DNA of 64,000 bases from Chryseobacterium gleum (GCA_945883565.1 CAMCXO010000008.1:18486-82485), one strand, 5' to 3'; counted from the stretch's first letter, positions 42,094-51,100 are shown. Made by a program: numbers and translations. Notes: generated from the letters alone by a model not told the origin.

Positions 42094-42425
42094 ATAGTTT
42101 AAATTCTTTGCAAACTTTTAGTTTTCCTTAAAAGCTGTTGCAAGACCTTTAAGCTATTTAAAGCGACAATTTAGATGTTGTAATAGTTTTGATACAGGGA
42201 TTTTACCAAAAAAACCCGCAGCCGCTTACTATTCATAAAATGTCAAGTGTTTGGAATAAAAACTTGAAAATATTGAAAGCTTGGAGAGGACTTGCAGCGA
42301 AAAGACCGGACCACTTTGGTAAGATGAATTAAATGATATCCAAAACGGACTGAACCCAAAGTGGGAGCGCTCAAAAGAGCAACTGAAAAAGGGAGATTCA
42401 GCTACCTACTATTGGCTAAAAGGTT
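42094..42425. other. Intergenic stretch with no convincing gene
   Basis: A/T-rich noncoding sequence. Near 42332-42420 a short plus-strand frame reads like protein (NDIQNGLNPKWERSKE, then TYYWLKGF) but has a stop just upstream and no start. It may be a scrap of a decayed gene. There is no RNA gene or clear promoter. Confidence 0.35.
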
Positions 42426-42896
42426 TTAAAATAAGTTTGAGCGGGCTTTCAGCTGCTCGTAACCTTGATCGATTAGAAAAGGACCATTATGGGCGGCATG
42501 GGTGGCCAATTTGTCGCATTTTTCATTTTCTGGATGACCGTTGTGGCCTTTTATCCACTCATAATGCATTTGATGATTCTTACTTACACGCAAAAACCTC
42601 TGCCAAAGATCTGCGTTTTTTTTTCCGTTAAAAGCTTTTGCCTCCCAACTGCGCAGCCAATTTTTGGTAACGGCATCAATCACATATTTAGAGTCGGACA
42701 CTACGGTAACCTTGTGATTGGGTTGTTTCAGAGCTTCGAGGCCTAAAATAACAGCGAGTAGCTCCATGCGGTTATTGGTGGTAAAGCGAAAGGCTTGACT
42801 AAGCTCTTTTCGATGAATCCCTGAAACCAGCACAATACCCAAACCACCCGGCCCCGGATTTCCCAGAGCCGAGCCGTCGGTATAGAGGTAAATCAT
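42426..42896 (-). CDS. rnhA: Ribonuclease HI
   Basis: A 156-residue RNase HI with the four acidic catalytic residues: Asp in YTDGSALGNPGPGG, Glu in NNRMELLAV, Asp in VVSDSKYVI and Asp in ENEKCDKLA, plus HNGHPEN for the flexible His loop. It removes RNA from RNA-DNA hybrids. Its start overlaps the end of purN by 4 bases. Confidence 0.96.
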   Translation of the reverse strand: MIYLYTDGSALGNPGPGGLGIVLVSGIHRKELSQAFRFTTNNRMELLAVILGLEALKQPNHKVTVVSDSKYVIDAVTKNWLRSWEAKAFNGKKNADLWQRFLRVSKNHQMHYEWIKGHNGHPENEKCDKLATHAAHNGPFLIDQGYEQLKARSNLF

Positions 42897-43465
42897 ATGT
42901 CCATTTCAGTGAGTACCCACTCGATAACTTCGGGATAGTGACGATGTTCGAGTTCTTGAACTTTGTATGCAACATCTTCAGGGCTGTCATCGGGATCGAC
43001 TTCAACTGTTTCTTGAAAGATGATTTCGCCTTCATCGTAATCTTCGTTAATGAAATGTATGGTGATTCCGGTTTCGAATTCTTCGTTCTCGACAACAGCT
43101 TTATGCACATTCATGCCATACATACCCTCTCCTCCGTAGTCAGGAAGTAAAGCCGGATGGATATTGATGATGCGATTGGGAAAGGCTTCAATGATGTGAA
43201 TTGGGATTTTTTTAAGGAAGCCTGCGAGCACAATGAGGTCGATTTTATGGGCACGCAATTTTTCTAGAACCGAACCGTTTTGTAGTTGTTCGGGGCTAAA
43301 TACCATGGCCGGAAGGCCGTATTTACGGGCCTTATCGATAATTCCGGCGTTTTTGCGATTGGTGAGAACCAGATGCACCCGGGCCAGTTCACTTTCTTCA
43401 AAATGCTTGAGAATCCGGTCGGCATTGGTACCGGCTCCCGAGCCAAAAATGGCTATTCGTTTCAT
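42893..43465 (-). CDS. purN: Phosphoribosylglycinamide formyltransferase
   Basis: A 190-residue PurN. The start is RIAIFGSGAGTNADRIL (phosphate-binding loop), then LAGFLKKIPIHIIEAFPNRIINIHPALLP (HPxLLP with catalytic His), GITIHFINEDYDEGEIIFQE (formyl transfer) and a C-terminal helix. It formylates glycinamide ribotide in purine synthesis with 10-formyl-tetrahydrofolate. It heads a two-gene operon with rnhA and diverges from acpP. Confidence 0.95.
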   Translation of the reverse strand: MKRIAIFGSGAGTNADRILKHFEESELARVHLVLTNRKNAGIIDKARKYGLPAMVFSPEQLQNGSVLEKLRAHKIDLIVLAGFLKKIPIHIIEAFPNRIINIHPALLPDYGGEGMYGMNVHKAVVENEEFETGITIHFINEDYDEGEIIFQETVEVDPDDSPEDVAYKVQELEHRHYPEVIEWVLTEMDI

Positions 43466-43534
43466 TGGTTTAGATAGGCGACGTGGTTTTGAGAACGTCT
43501 GCTCAAAAATATGTTTTTGATGTTAAGGAATATG

Positions 43535-43565
43535 TTGGTCGGCAAGTAAGGTTTATTTTTCTTTG
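43535..43565 (+). promoter_or_regulatory. Promoter of acpP-fabF-rnc
   Basis: TTG, 20 bases, then TTTCTTTG, one base off TAnnTTTG. It lies 28 bases before acpP. Confidence 0.55.
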
Positions 43566-43593
43566 CAACTTACAATAACCAAATTTAGGATTC

Positions 43594-43833
43594 ATGTCGG
43601 ACATTGCTTCCCGTGTTAAAGCCATCATCGTAGACAAGCTAGGCGTTGATGAAAATGAAGTGACAACAGAGGCCAGCTTCACCAATGATTTAGGTGCTGA
43701 CTCTTTAGATACTGTTGAACTCATCATGGAGTTTGAGAAGGAGTTTGACATTCAAATTCCGGATGATCAGGCTGAGAATATTGCCACAGTAGGTCAGGCC
43801 GTTTCTTATATCGAAGAAGCTACCAAAGCCTGA
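43594..43833 (+). CDS. acpP: Acyl carrier protein
   Basis: A 79-residue acidic ACP with the phosphopantetheine Ser in [20 protein letters not shown]. It carries acyl chains in fatty-acid synthesis. It is followed one base later by fabF, as in many bacteria. Confidence 0.98.
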   Translation: MSDIASRVKAIIVDKLGVDENEVTTEASFTNDLGADSLDTVELIMEFEKEFDIQIPDDQAENIATVGQAVSYIEEATKA

Positions 43834-43834
43834 T

Positions 43835-45091
43835 ATGCAGTTCCGGCGCGTAGTAGTAACGGGCTTGGGCGTTGTAAGTCCAATTGGCAACAACGTCCAA
43901 GACTTTTGGAAGAATTTAATATCCGGGCTTAGCGGTGCGGCCCCTATTACCTTATTCGACGCATTGGAATTTAAAACCCGTTTCGCTTGCGAGGTTAAGG
44001 GTTTCGACCCATCGGTTTATTTGGATAGAAAGGAAGCTCGAAAACTCGACCGCTTTTCTCAGTTTGCAATAGCTTGTTCAGATCAAGCACTGGAAGATTC
44101 GGGGCTTTTGAACTACGCCGAACTCGATAAAGAATCGGTGGGTGTAATTTGGGGGGCCGGTATAGGAGGTATGGATACTTTTACCAATGAGTGTATTGCT
44201 TTTGCCGAGGGTGGAAGAATTCCGCGGTTTAATCCGTTTTTCATACCCAAAGTGATTTCAGATATAGCCCCTGGTCATATTAGTATTCGCCATGGTTTTC
44301 AAGGCATGAATTTTACAACTGTTTCTGCGTGTGCTTCATCGACTAATGCACTCATAGATGCTTTAATGTACATAAGACTTGGCAAGGCCTCGGTTATAGT
44401 GGCCGGTGGTTCTGAGGCCACTGTCGGAGTAAGCGGTATCGGAGGATTTAATGCCATGCATGCTTTAAGCACCCGAAATGATGACCCTTCTACAGCTTCT
44501 CGACCTTTTGACAAGGACCGCGATGGATTTGTTATGGGCGAGGGTGGGGCATGTTTAATTTTAGAGGATTTGGAACATGCTTTAAAGCGTGGTACTAAGA
44601 TTTATGCTGAATTGGTGGGAGGGGGAATGTCGGCCGATGCACACCATCTTACGGCTCCGCATCCCGAAGGTTTAGGTGCTACTAAAGTTATGAACAGGAC
44701 GCTTGAAGATGCCGGATTAAAACCAGAAGATATTGATTACATTAATGTTCATGGTACTAGTACCCCATTAGGTGATGTGGCCGAAGCTAAGGCCATTCAA
44801 AAAGTATTTGGAAAACATGCCTATAAACTTAATATTAGCAGCACCAAATCCATGACAGGCCATTTATTAGGCGCTGCAGGTGCTATGGAAGCAGCTGCAA
44901 CGGTTATGGCCGTTCAACATAATTTGATACCCCCTACGATTAACCACTTTACCGACGACCCAGAATTGGACAAAAATTTGAATTTTACGTTCAACAAGGC
45001 ACAAGAACGTGAAGTGAGAGCCGCCTTGAGCAACACTTTTGGTTTTGGCGGGCATAATGCATCGGTAATCTTTAAGAAGTACAAAGCCTGA
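43835..45091 (+). CDS. fabF: 3-oxoacyl-ACP synthase II
   Basis: A 418-residue condensing enzyme. The catalytic Cys is in VSACASSTNALID, the first His in NVHGTSTPLGD and the second in NTFGFGGHNASV; GGMSADAHHLTAPHPEG is typical FabF. It elongates acyl-ACP with malonyl-ACP. Its last base is shared with the start of rnc. Confidence 0.97.
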   Translation: MQFRRVVVTGLGVVSPIGNNVQDFWKNLISGLSGAAPITLFDALEFKTRFACEVKGFDPSVYLDRKEARKLDRFSQFAIACSDQALEDSGLLNYAELDKESVGVIWGAGIGGMDTFTNECIAFAEGGRIPRFNPFFIPKVISDIAPGHISIRHGFQGMNFTTVSACASSTNALIDALMYIRLGKASVIVAGGSEATVGVSGIGGFNAMHALSTRNDDPSTASRPFDKDRDGFVMGEGGACLILEDLEHALKRGTKIYAELVGGGMSADAHHLTAPHPEGLGATKVMNRTLEDAGLKPEDIDYINVHGTSTPLGDVAEAKAIQKVFGKHAYKLNISSTKSMTGHLLGAAGAMEAAATVMAVQHNLIPPTINHFTDDPELDKNLNFTFNKAQEREVRAALSNTFGFGGHNASVIFKKYKA

Positions 45092-45798
45092 TGGCCAGCG
45101 CATGGAGTCGGTTGTTATCCCGATTCTCTGCTTCTGAAGAACAAAATAGATTTAAACCTTTGTTAGGTTTTAAACCTAACAAAATAGAACTTTATGAAAT
45201 TGCTTTTCGACATAGTTCGGTAAATGGCCCGAAGCTGAATAACCAACGGCTTGAATTTTTGGGAGATGCTATACTGGGCGCGGTAGTGGCTGAATACTTG
45301 TATTCGAAGTTACCAGGCAAAAATGAAGGCTATTTAACACAAATGAGATCTAAGATAGTAAGCCGAAGTATGTTAAATGACATCTCGTATAAGCTTAGAA
45401 TACAGTCTTATATCGAAACCCGTGGAAGAAAACCTAAACAAGGCGATGCCATACTAGGAGATGCGCTTGAAGCTTTGATTGGTGCCATTTATATGGATAA
45501 AGGCTACAATGTGGCCCGAAAATTTGTTTTGGAACAAGTTGTTCAACCATTTACAAATCTAAGTGAGCTAGAGAATTTAACCATCAGCTATAAGGGAAGC
45601 TTGCTTGAATGGGCACAAAAGCAAAAGAATCATGTGCGTTTAGAAACATTGATGTTAGAGTCTGGGACTGTTAAAGCCGGGTTCGAATGCAAAGTTTTTG
45701 TTAACGATGAGTTGATGGGCGTAGGTATCGGCAGGTCAAAAAAACGTGCAGAAGAAAGAGCTTCTTTGCAAACCTGCTCGAAATTAGAACTTAAATAA
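45091..45798 (+). CDS. rnc: Ribonuclease III
   Basis: A 235-residue RNase III. The signature is NNQRLEFLGDAILGAVVAEYLY; the second acidic cluster is GDALEALIGAIYMDKGY; the dsRNA-binding domain (about 165-235: YKGSLLEWAQKQKN, then GIGRSKKRAEERA) is complete. It cuts double-stranded RNA, including rRNA precursors. It shares a base with the genes on either side, so translation is coupled. Confidence 0.96.
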   Translation: MASAWSRLLSRFSASEEQNRFKPLLGFKPNKIELYEIAFRHSSVNGPKLNNQRLEFLGDAILGAVVAEYLYSKLPGKNEGYLTQMRSKIVSRSMLNDISYKLRIQSYIETRGRKPKQGDAILGDALEALIGAIYMDKGYNVARKFVLEQVVQPFTNLSELENLTISYKGSLLEWAQKQKNHVRLETLMLESGTVKAGFECKVFVNDELMGVGIGRSKKRAEERASLQTCSKLELK

Positions 45799-46274
45799 TG
45801 CCATCTGCTTTTCGTCTGGAGATAAGTGACTTTTTGGTGGTCATGCCAAAACTGGGTATTTACACAACCCTCGAACTCTACAAATTGGCCTTTCTAATTA
45901 ATCAAAATAAATGGCTTGAGTTCAAAAAGACAGAAAAAAACCACGTTTTGAGATTTAGAGATGTTGAATATGCCTTTTTGCTTTATGAATCTTTTTTACC
46001 ATACAGCATTCAAAAAGTTTATTTAATGGGTACCCATTCAATTGATGACAACAATGCTGAAAAATCCGATTCGTTTTATTTAGAAAAACCTACAAAATTG
46101 CCAGTTACCCGCGATAAAAACCTGCCTGATGTGCTTATGCTTTTCGATACCAATGAAAAAGAAGCACGACTTCATGAATGGATAATGCGTTTACGAACTT
46201 TGTCGGGTGTACTTTCGGTGCGCGAATTTGTGCCTTCTAATCCCAAAGACGAAATTAACCTCTTAATAGACTAA
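45798..46274 (+). CDS. IPExxxVDY-like family protein
   Basis: A 158-residue protein. A short protein in exactly this place, between rnc and pyk, is known in Bacteroidota as the IPExxxVDY family. The body (YTTLELYKLAFLINQNKWLEFKKTEK, then EYAFLLYESF) fits. However, the C-terminus (SVREFVPSNPKDEINLLID) does not show the family's signature, so it is either a diverged member or a relative. The function is unknown. Confidence 0.65.
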   Translation: MPSAFRLEISDFLVVMPKLGIYTTLELYKLAFLINQNKWLEFKKTEKNHVLRFRDVEYAFLLYESFLPYSIQKVYLMGTHSIDDNNAEKSDSFYLEKPTKLPVTRDKNLPDVLMLFDTNEKEARLHEWIMRLRTLSGVLSVREFVPSNPKDEINLLID

Positions 46275-47701
46275 TGCACTTTAACAAAACCAAAATAGTG
46301 GCCACTCTAGGCCCTGCCACCGAATCGGTTGATAAGATTCGAGAGTTGGCAAAAGCTGGTGTCAATGTTTTCAGAATCAATATGTCTCATGGCAGTCATG
46401 AGTTGGCCCGAAAACTGGTTCAACGAATTCGCGAAGTTGACAATGAAAGTGAATCTTTCAATTTGGCCATATTAGCTGATTTACAAGGTCCGAAGCTTCG
46501 GATTGGAACTGTAGAAGAAGGCGCTGTTATACACCCAGGAGATCGCCTGCGTTTTACCAATATACCTTGTGATGGAACCGTAAAAAAGGTCTTTATGACC
46601 TATCAACAATTTGCATCGGATGTAAAAGTGGGAGAAAATATTTTACTTGACGATGGTAAATTGCTTTTAAAAGTAGTTGAAACAGATGGCATTGGTGAAG
46701 TAGAAGCTGAGGTTATACAAGGTGGACCCTTAAAATCAAAAAAGGGAGTTAATCTTCCCAACACCAGAATTTCATTGCCATGTTTAACGGAAAAGGATTT
46801 AGCCGATTTAGAAGTGGTAATGCAAGAGCGAATTGAATGGATAGGTTTGTCGTTTGTACGGAATGCTCAAGATGTTTATGAATTACGAAGACTTTTAGAC
46901 GATTATGGATCGCATGCCCGAATAGTGGCAAAAATAGAAAAGCCTGAGGCTGTTGTGGATATTGACAATATTATAGAAGCCACAGATGGTGTAATGGTAG
47001 CACGAGGCGATTTGGGGGTTGAAGTACCCATGCAAGGTGTTCCTCTTATTCAAAAAATGATTGTTAATAAGTGTCACAAAGCGGCCAAACCTGTCATAAT
47101 TGCTACCCAGATGATGGAAAGCATGATAACCAGTATGACACCAACACGCGCTGAGGTAAACGACGTAGCCAACTCGGTTCTTGATGGCGCAGACGCTATG
47201 ATGTTAAGTGGCGAAACGTCTGTAGGAATGTATCCTGTCGATGTTGTAAAAGCTATGCATAAGATTATTGCCCATGTAGAAGAAACAAGCGAGATTAGAG
47301 TGAAAACAGAGAATCCACCCCGCTATCGCAACGAACGATACATAACGGATAGTGTGTGTTATAATGCCAGTAAAATCGCGGACCAAATTGGGGCTACAGG
47401 TATTTTAACTATGACCCACTCAGGATATACCGCTTTTAAAATCTCTTCACATAGACCCAGAACAAATATTTTGGTATTTACAGCAAATCGAACCATTTTA
47501 AACACCTTGAGTTTACTTTGGGGTGTTAGAGGCTTTTTCTACGATAAGGTAGCTTCTACCGATATGAGCTTTAACGACATTAAGAATATTGTAAAAGATA
47601 AAGGCATTGTACGTAAAGGCGATTTAATCGTGAAAATTGCCAGCATGCCCATACAAGAAATGGGAATGACCAATACACTAAAAATCACTCAGGTGGACTA
47701 A
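46274..47701 (+). CDS. pyk: Pyruvate kinase
   Basis: A 475-residue enzyme. The start KTKIVATLGPATES, then RINMSHGSHE (ADP/substrate), KIEKPEAVVDIDNIIEATDGVMVARGDLGVEVP (catalytic Lys and metal-binding Glu/Asp), and ATQMMESMITSMTPTRAEVNDVANSVLDGADAMMLSGET. It makes pyruvate and ATP from phosphoenolpyruvate. It shares bases with the genes on both sides in one long operon. Confidence 0.98.
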   Translation: MHFNKTKIVATLGPATESVDKIRELAKAGVNVFRINMSHGSHELARKLVQRIREVDNESESFNLAILADLQGPKLRIGTVEEGAVIHPGDRLRFTNIPCDGTVKKVFMTYQQFASDVKVGENILLDDGKLLLKVVETDGIGEVEAEVIQGGPLKSKKGVNLPNTRISLPCLTEKDLADLEVVMQERIEWIGLSFVRNAQDVYELRRLLDDYGSHARIVAKIEKPEAVVDIDNIIEATDGVMVARGDLGVEVPMQGVPLIQKMIVNKCHKAAKPVIIATQMMESMITSMTPTRAEVNDVANSVLDGADAMMLSGETSVGMYPVDVVKAMHKIIAHVEETSEIRVKTENPPRYRNERYITDSVCYNASKIADQIGATGILTMTHSGYTAFKISSHRPRTNILVFTANRTILNTLSLLWGVRGFFYDKVASTDMSFNDIKNIVKDKGIVRKGDLIVKIASMPIQEMGMTNTLKITQVD

Positions 47702-47952
47702 TGTTAACATGGGAAGAACATCACGATGGCTTGAAATGTAGAATTCGCTTTGCTTCTTACGATCAAGTTTTAGCCTTTATCTGTTTACTGGCATTTGAGG
47801 CTGAACGGATTAACCATCACCCTGATTTGCATTGGCATTATACAACGCTGGATGTTAGGCTTGTAACACATGACTCAAGGAATTCGATAACAGAGAAAGA
47901 TTGGCGATTGGCAAAATCAATTATTGAAATTTATGCTCGCTTTCAGGTTTAA
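47701..47952 (+). CDS. Pterin-4a-carbinolamine dehydratase-family protein
   Basis: An 83-residue protein with the PCD/DCoH pattern: INHHPDLHWHYTTLDVRLVTHDSRNSITEKDWRLAKSI, which includes the two adjacent His, a Pro, an aromatic residue, another His and an Asp at the family spacing. It is shorter than most at the N-terminus. It dehydrates 4a-hydroxytetrahydrobiopterin; where no aromatic hydroxylase is present the role is unclear. It shares a base with pyk and is 2 bases from the convergent ftsY stop. Confidence 0.85.
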   Translation: MLTWEEHHDGLKCRIRFASYDQVLAFICLLAFEAERINHHPDLHWHYTTLDVRLVTHDSRNSITEKDWRLAKSIIEIYARFQV

Positions 47953-47954
47953 CG

Positions 47955-48917
47955 TCATTTTAAATCCCCAAAAAGGGAAGCCACGAAGGCATCTCGATCA
48001 AACAACTGCAAATCTTCAATACCTTCACCTAAGCCTATAAAACGTACCGGAATACCCAATTCTGCTGAAATCCCAATAACAACCCCACCTTTGGCAGTTC
48101 CATCGAGCTTAGTGAGCGCTAGTGCCGTAACATCAGTCGCCTCAGAAAACTGACGCGCCTGTTCCATTGCGTTTTGACCTGTTGAAGCGTCTAAAACCAG
48201 TAAAACTTCATGGGGAGCCTCAGGGAGAAGCTTGCTCATCACCCTTTTTACTTTTGAAAGTTCACTCATTAAATTGGCCTTATTGTGCAATCGACCGGCT
48301 GTATCAATAAGCACTACATCTGCCTTAATTTCAATCGCTATTTGGAGGGTTTCATAAGCTACACTTGAAGGGTCTGCTCCCATATTTTTAGCTACGATGT
48401 GCGCATTTGAACGTTTCGCCCAAACCCCTAATTGTTCGATGGCAGCGGCCCGAAAAGTATCTGCCGCACCGAGAACCACTTTCATGTTATTCTTTGAAAA
48501 CTGAGAAGCTAATTTGCCTATTGTAGTCGTTTTCCCAACGCCATTGACTCCAACTATCAGAAAAACAAATGGTTTTGGAACATCCTTTAAGTTGAAATCA
48601 TAAATTGCATGTTCAGAATCAGACAACATGCTAGCAGAAACTTCTTGCCTTAAGATATTCTTAAGTTCTGAGATGCCTAAATACTTGTCGCGTGCAACCC
48701 TTGCTTCAATGTTTTCAATTATTCGTAAAGTTGTTTTTAATCCAACATCTGCGGCCACCAAAGTCTCTTCGAGCTCGTCGAGCACTTCTGCATCCACCTT
48801 GCTTTTGCCTGCAATGGCTTTACCTAATTTCTCGAAAAAGCTATCTCTGGTTTTACGCAAACCGCCATCTAGTTTTTCTTTGTCATTATCAGATTTGAAA
48901 CGGCTAAAAAGTCCCAT
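47955..48917 (-). CDS. ftsY: Signal recognition particle receptor FtsY
   Basis: A 320-residue FtsY with a short N-terminal A region (MGLFSRFKSDNDKEKL) and NG domain: Walker A VGVNGVGKTTTIGKLA, DTFRAAAIEQL, DTAGRLHNKANLM and TKLDGTAKGG. It docks ribosome-SRP complexes on the membrane. It lies downstream of rpmB-rpmG-DUF4295 on the same strand, but a terminator hairpin stands between, so it may be transcribed partly on its own. Confidence 0.97.
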   Translation of the reverse strand: MGLFSRFKSDNDKEKLDGGLRKTRDSFFEKLGKAIAGKSKVDAEVLDELEETLVAADVGLKTTLRIIENIEARVARDKYLGISELKNILRQEVSASMLSDSEHAIYDFNLKDVPKPFVFLIVGVNGVGKTTTIGKLASQFSKNNMKVVLGAADTFRAAAIEQLGVWAKRSNAHIVAKNMGADPSSVAYETLQIAIEIKADVVLIDTAGRLHNKANLMSELSKVKRVMSKLLPEAPHEVLLVLDASTGQNAMEQARQFSEATDVTALALTKLDGTAKGGVVIGISAELGIPVRFIGLGEGIEDLQLFDRDAFVASLFGDLK

Positions 48918-48960
48918 TATCGTTCTAGTTTAAAGTCATAATTTGGTGATAAGGTAAAAA

Positions 48961-48994
48961 CAAAAAAGGCCGATTGCTACAGCAACCAGCCTTT
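48961..48994 (-). terminator. Terminator downstream of DUF4295
   Basis: On the minus strand AAAGGC, then an imperfect stem with TTGCT/AGCAA, then GCCTTTTTTG. It follows the small gene by 18 bases and precedes ftsY; read-through may be partial. Confidence 0.75.
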
Positions 48995-49012
48995 AAATAT
49001 TGATAAAAACTC

Positions 49013-49159
49013 TTAACCTAAAAACTCTTTAACGTTGTCTTTAGGCATAATACGCTCCTCGAATGTATAATTACCCTCGGGAGACTTAACCAATTTTATA
49101 GCTTTCGCCATTACTACACCCCCCTCTTTTTTAAGGGTTGCTACTACCTTCTTTGCCAT
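49013..49159 (-). CDS. DUF4295 small protein
   Basis: A 48-residue protein reading MAKKVVATLKKEGGVVMAKA, then IKLVKSPEGNYTFEERIMPK and DNVKEFLG. A tiny basic protein of exactly this kind follows rpmG in Bacteroidota and is classed DUF4295; its function is unknown, but its place suggests a ribosome link. It starts 12 bases after rpmG. It is a short gene that is easily missed. Confidence 0.88.
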   Translation of the reverse strand: MAKKVVATLKKEGGVVMAKAIKLVKSPEGNYTFEERIMPKDNVKEFLG

Positions 49160-49171
49160 TTCTTAAGGAGA

Positions 49172-49354
49172 TTATTTGATTTCTTTATGAACGGTCATAC
49201 GTTTCAGAACCGAATTGTACTTTTTTATTTCTATGCGTTCTGGGGTATTTTTCTTGTTCTTGGTAGTAATGTAACGCGAAGTACCAGGCATACCAGAAGT
49301 TTTATGCTCTGTACACTCCAAAATAACTTGAACGCGACTTCCTTTTTTGGCCAT
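49172..49354 (-). CDS. rpmG: 50S ribosomal protein L33
   Basis: A 60-residue bL33: [21 protein letters not shown], then [22 protein letters not shown]. The Cys-x-x-x positions of the zinc-binding form are reduced to one Cys, so it is the non-zinc type. It is 23 bases after rpmB. Confidence 0.97.
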   Translation of the reverse strand: MAKKGSRVQVILECTEHKTSGMPGTSRYITTKNKKNTPERIEIKKYNSVLKRMTVHKEIK

Positions 49355-49377
49355 AATTTCGTGGGCGTGTTTAAAGG

Positions 49378-49617
49378 TTATTGTACTAAAAAGCCTTTTT
49401 CACGGGCTTCTTTGATGACGGCACTGATGCCCTTTTTATTTATGTTTTTAAGCGCAGAAGCGGAAATTCGGAGCGTAATCCAACGGTCTTCTTCTGGAAT
49501 ATAAAATCGCTTACGCATTAGGTTAACATCGAATTTACGTTTATTCTTTTTGTTTGAAAAGGAAACATAATTACCGCCCATGGCGCGCTTTCCGGTAAGC
49601 TGACAAACTCTTGACAT
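49378..49617 (-). CDS. rpmB: 50S ribosomal protein L28
   Basis: A 79-residue bL28: [38 protein letters not shown], then [19 protein letters not shown]. First gene of rpmB-rpmG-DUF4295, with a good promoter 39-69 bases upstream. Confidence 0.97.
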   Translation of the reverse strand: MSRVCQLTGKRAMGGNYVSFSNKKNKRKFDVNLMRKRFYIPEEDRWITLRISASALKNINKKGISAVIKEAREKGFLVQ

Positions 49618-49655
49618 GAAATCGTGGTTTTGGTTTCCGCCTAAAAAACGGGCTG

Positions 49656-49686
49656 CAAAGTAAATGCATTTCTATCAAAATGACAA
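49656..49686 (-). promoter_or_regulatory. Promoter of rpmB
   Basis: On the minus strand TTG, 20 bases, TTACTTTG, one base off TAnnTTTG. It gives a leader of about 30 bases. Confidence 0.65.
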
Positions 49687-49927
49687 TAGTAAATCTACTT
49701 ATTTTTTATTGCCGTTGTTTAGTAAAACTTGAAATTTATTTTAAAAAAGCTCTAATCCCACCGAAAAGATAGAGCATTGAGCAAACTAAAAGTTTAAAAA
49801 TAAAATCTCAAACCGTTGAATATTAGTGTTATTATTACAATTTAGGATCAAAAATCATCTTGTACGGTTAAAACAATCAAAAAAGCTGTGATTTATTAAC
49901 AAATTATTCTGAATTTAAAGCAAGCAC
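49687..49927. other. A/T-rich spacer between rpmB and HU promoters
   Basis: Very A/T-rich sequence with short A and T tracts; no gene, hairpin or repeat that I can support. It separates the two divergent promoters at 49656-49686 and 49928-49957. Confidence 0.5.
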
Positions 49928-49957
49928 TTGTGTGGCTTAGGGATTCGGCTATATTTG
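49928..49957 (+). promoter_or_regulatory. Promoter of the HU gene
   Basis: TTG, 19 bases, TATATTTG: an exact match. The start of transcription would be near 49964, about 40 bases before the ATG at 50003. It also shows that the longer frame from 49928 is not the coding start. Confidence 0.85.
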
Positions 49958-50002
49958 CTACGCATCTGTTTATGTTTCACCACTAACCTAAAACCTGTAT
50001 TA

Positions 50003-50275
50003 ATGAAAAAAGCCGAGCTTATTGATGCAATGGCCGAAGACGCTGGCATCTCAAAGGCAGCTGCCAAAAAGGCACTCGATTCTTTAGTCGATCACATATC
50101 AAACACCTTAGCCAACGGTGGTCGAGTTTCTTTAGTAGGATTTGGTTCTTTCTCCGTTTCAAAGCGTTCTGCACGGGAAGGCAGAAACCCTCAAACCGGA
50201 GCAACCATCAAGATTGAAGCGAAAAGTGTTGCTCGCTTTAAACCAGGAGCAGAATTGAATGCCAAATTGAACTAA
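50003..50275 (+). CDS. HU-family DNA-binding protein
   Basis: A 90-residue HU: MKKAELIDAMAEDAGISKAAAKKALDSLVDHI, then RVSLVGFGSFSVSKRSAREGRNPQTGATIKI (DNA-bending arm with RNPxTG) and ARFKPGAELNAKLN. The start was chosen by homology and promoter position. It packs and bends DNA. Monocistronic, with terminator. Confidence 0.97.
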   Translation: MKKAELIDAMAEDAGISKAAAKKALDSLVDHISNTLANGGRVSLVGFGSFSVSKRSAREGRNPQTGATIKIEAKSVARFKPGAELNAKLN

Positions 50276-50285
50276 GTTGTTGCAG

Positions 50286-50309
50286 CCCCGCCTAGCGGGG
50301 TTCTTTTTT
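50286..50309 (+). terminator. Terminator of the HU gene
   Basis: CCCCG, CCTAG loop, CGGGG, then TTCTTTTTT, 10 bases after the stop. Confidence 0.9.
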
Positions 50310-50310
50310 C

Positions 50311-50343
50311 AAAAAAAAACCGTCCTTGGTAAACCAAAGACGG
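50311..50343 (-). terminator. Minus-strand terminator with no obvious gene
   Basis: On the minus strand CCGTC, TTTGGT, short loop, ACCAAG, GACGG, then nine T. The nearest minus-strand gene ends at 51101, beyond the marR gene. A TATATTTG box (minus, 50366-50359) is a few bases upstream, so a very short RNA is possible. Confidence 0.65.
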
Positions 50344-50552
50344 CGGAACAGCAGAAACCAAATATATTAACCTAACCTAAGAGAAAATCTGAAAAGAACG
50401 CGGGTCTCTGAACTTCTTTCAATTTATAACGAAATATCATACCAAGCCGTTGGGCACTCTAACTAAATTTACCATAATTTAACAATCATATCTACTAATA
50501 CATTATTTATGATGTTTAAACACCTATTTTCGTGCACGAGTGTTTAACAAGC

Positions 50553-51041
50553 ATGAAAAATCAAAATCAACTGACTTTAGAGAATGACAACCAGTCGCTC
50601 GAACATGCCATCCAGCAAAAACGGTTTAAAGACGAGTGGCAAAAAGCCGCAGTTAACATTCTTTATACTGGGAGCTGGCTTAAAAACATGTCTAACGATT
50701 TTTTGAAAGCTTTTGGTCTCACCGCACAACAATACAACGTTTTGCGAATTCTCAGAGGGCAATACCCTAACGGCATAACCACATTGGAAATTCGCAAAAG
50801 ACTACTCGACAAAATGTCAGATACTTCACGTTTGGTAGATCGATTAGAGCGCGATGGCTGGGTTTCTAAACAACGAGCAGCCGATGACAAGCGCTTGGTT
50901 TCGGTAGTTATTACTCAAAAAGGCTTAGACTGTCTCAAAGAAATCGATTCTCAAGAAGATGCATTAAATGGTGTTATCCGTAAACTTAGCAGCCAAGAAG
51001 CCATTCAACTTTCCCAACTTCTGGACAAAATTCGCGGTTAA
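50553..51041 (+). CDS. MarR-family transcriptional regulator
   Basis: About 162 residues from ATG 50553 (a GTG seven codons upstream is less likely). A winged-helix domain is at about 50-125: TAQQYNVLRILRGQYPNGITTLEIRKRLLDKMSDTSRLVDRLERDGWVSKQRAADDKRLVSVVITQKG. It is a dimeric repressor-type protein whose ligand and targets are unknown. The upstream region holds the palindrome TGTTTAAACA and a nearby GTGTTTAACA, which may be its own operator. Convergent with the agmatinase-like gene. Confidence 0.9.
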   Translation: MKNQNQLTLENDNQSLEHAIQQKRFKDEWQKAAVNILYTGSWLKNMSNDFLKAFGLTAQQYNVLRILRGQYPNGITTLEIRKRLLDKMSDTSRLVDRLERDGWVSKQRAADDKRLVSVVITQKGLDCLKEIDSQEDALNGVIRKLSSQEAIQLSQLLDKIRG

Positions 51042-51100
51042 AACACCCATTCTTTTTAAGTTTTTTTCTAAGGACGTTTGGGTTTCTTAAATCTTAACTT

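Noticed and set aside
42332..42631. Plus-strand frame running into the antisense of rnhA
   Set aside because: No start codon and a stop immediately upstream; the second half is the shadow of rnhA.
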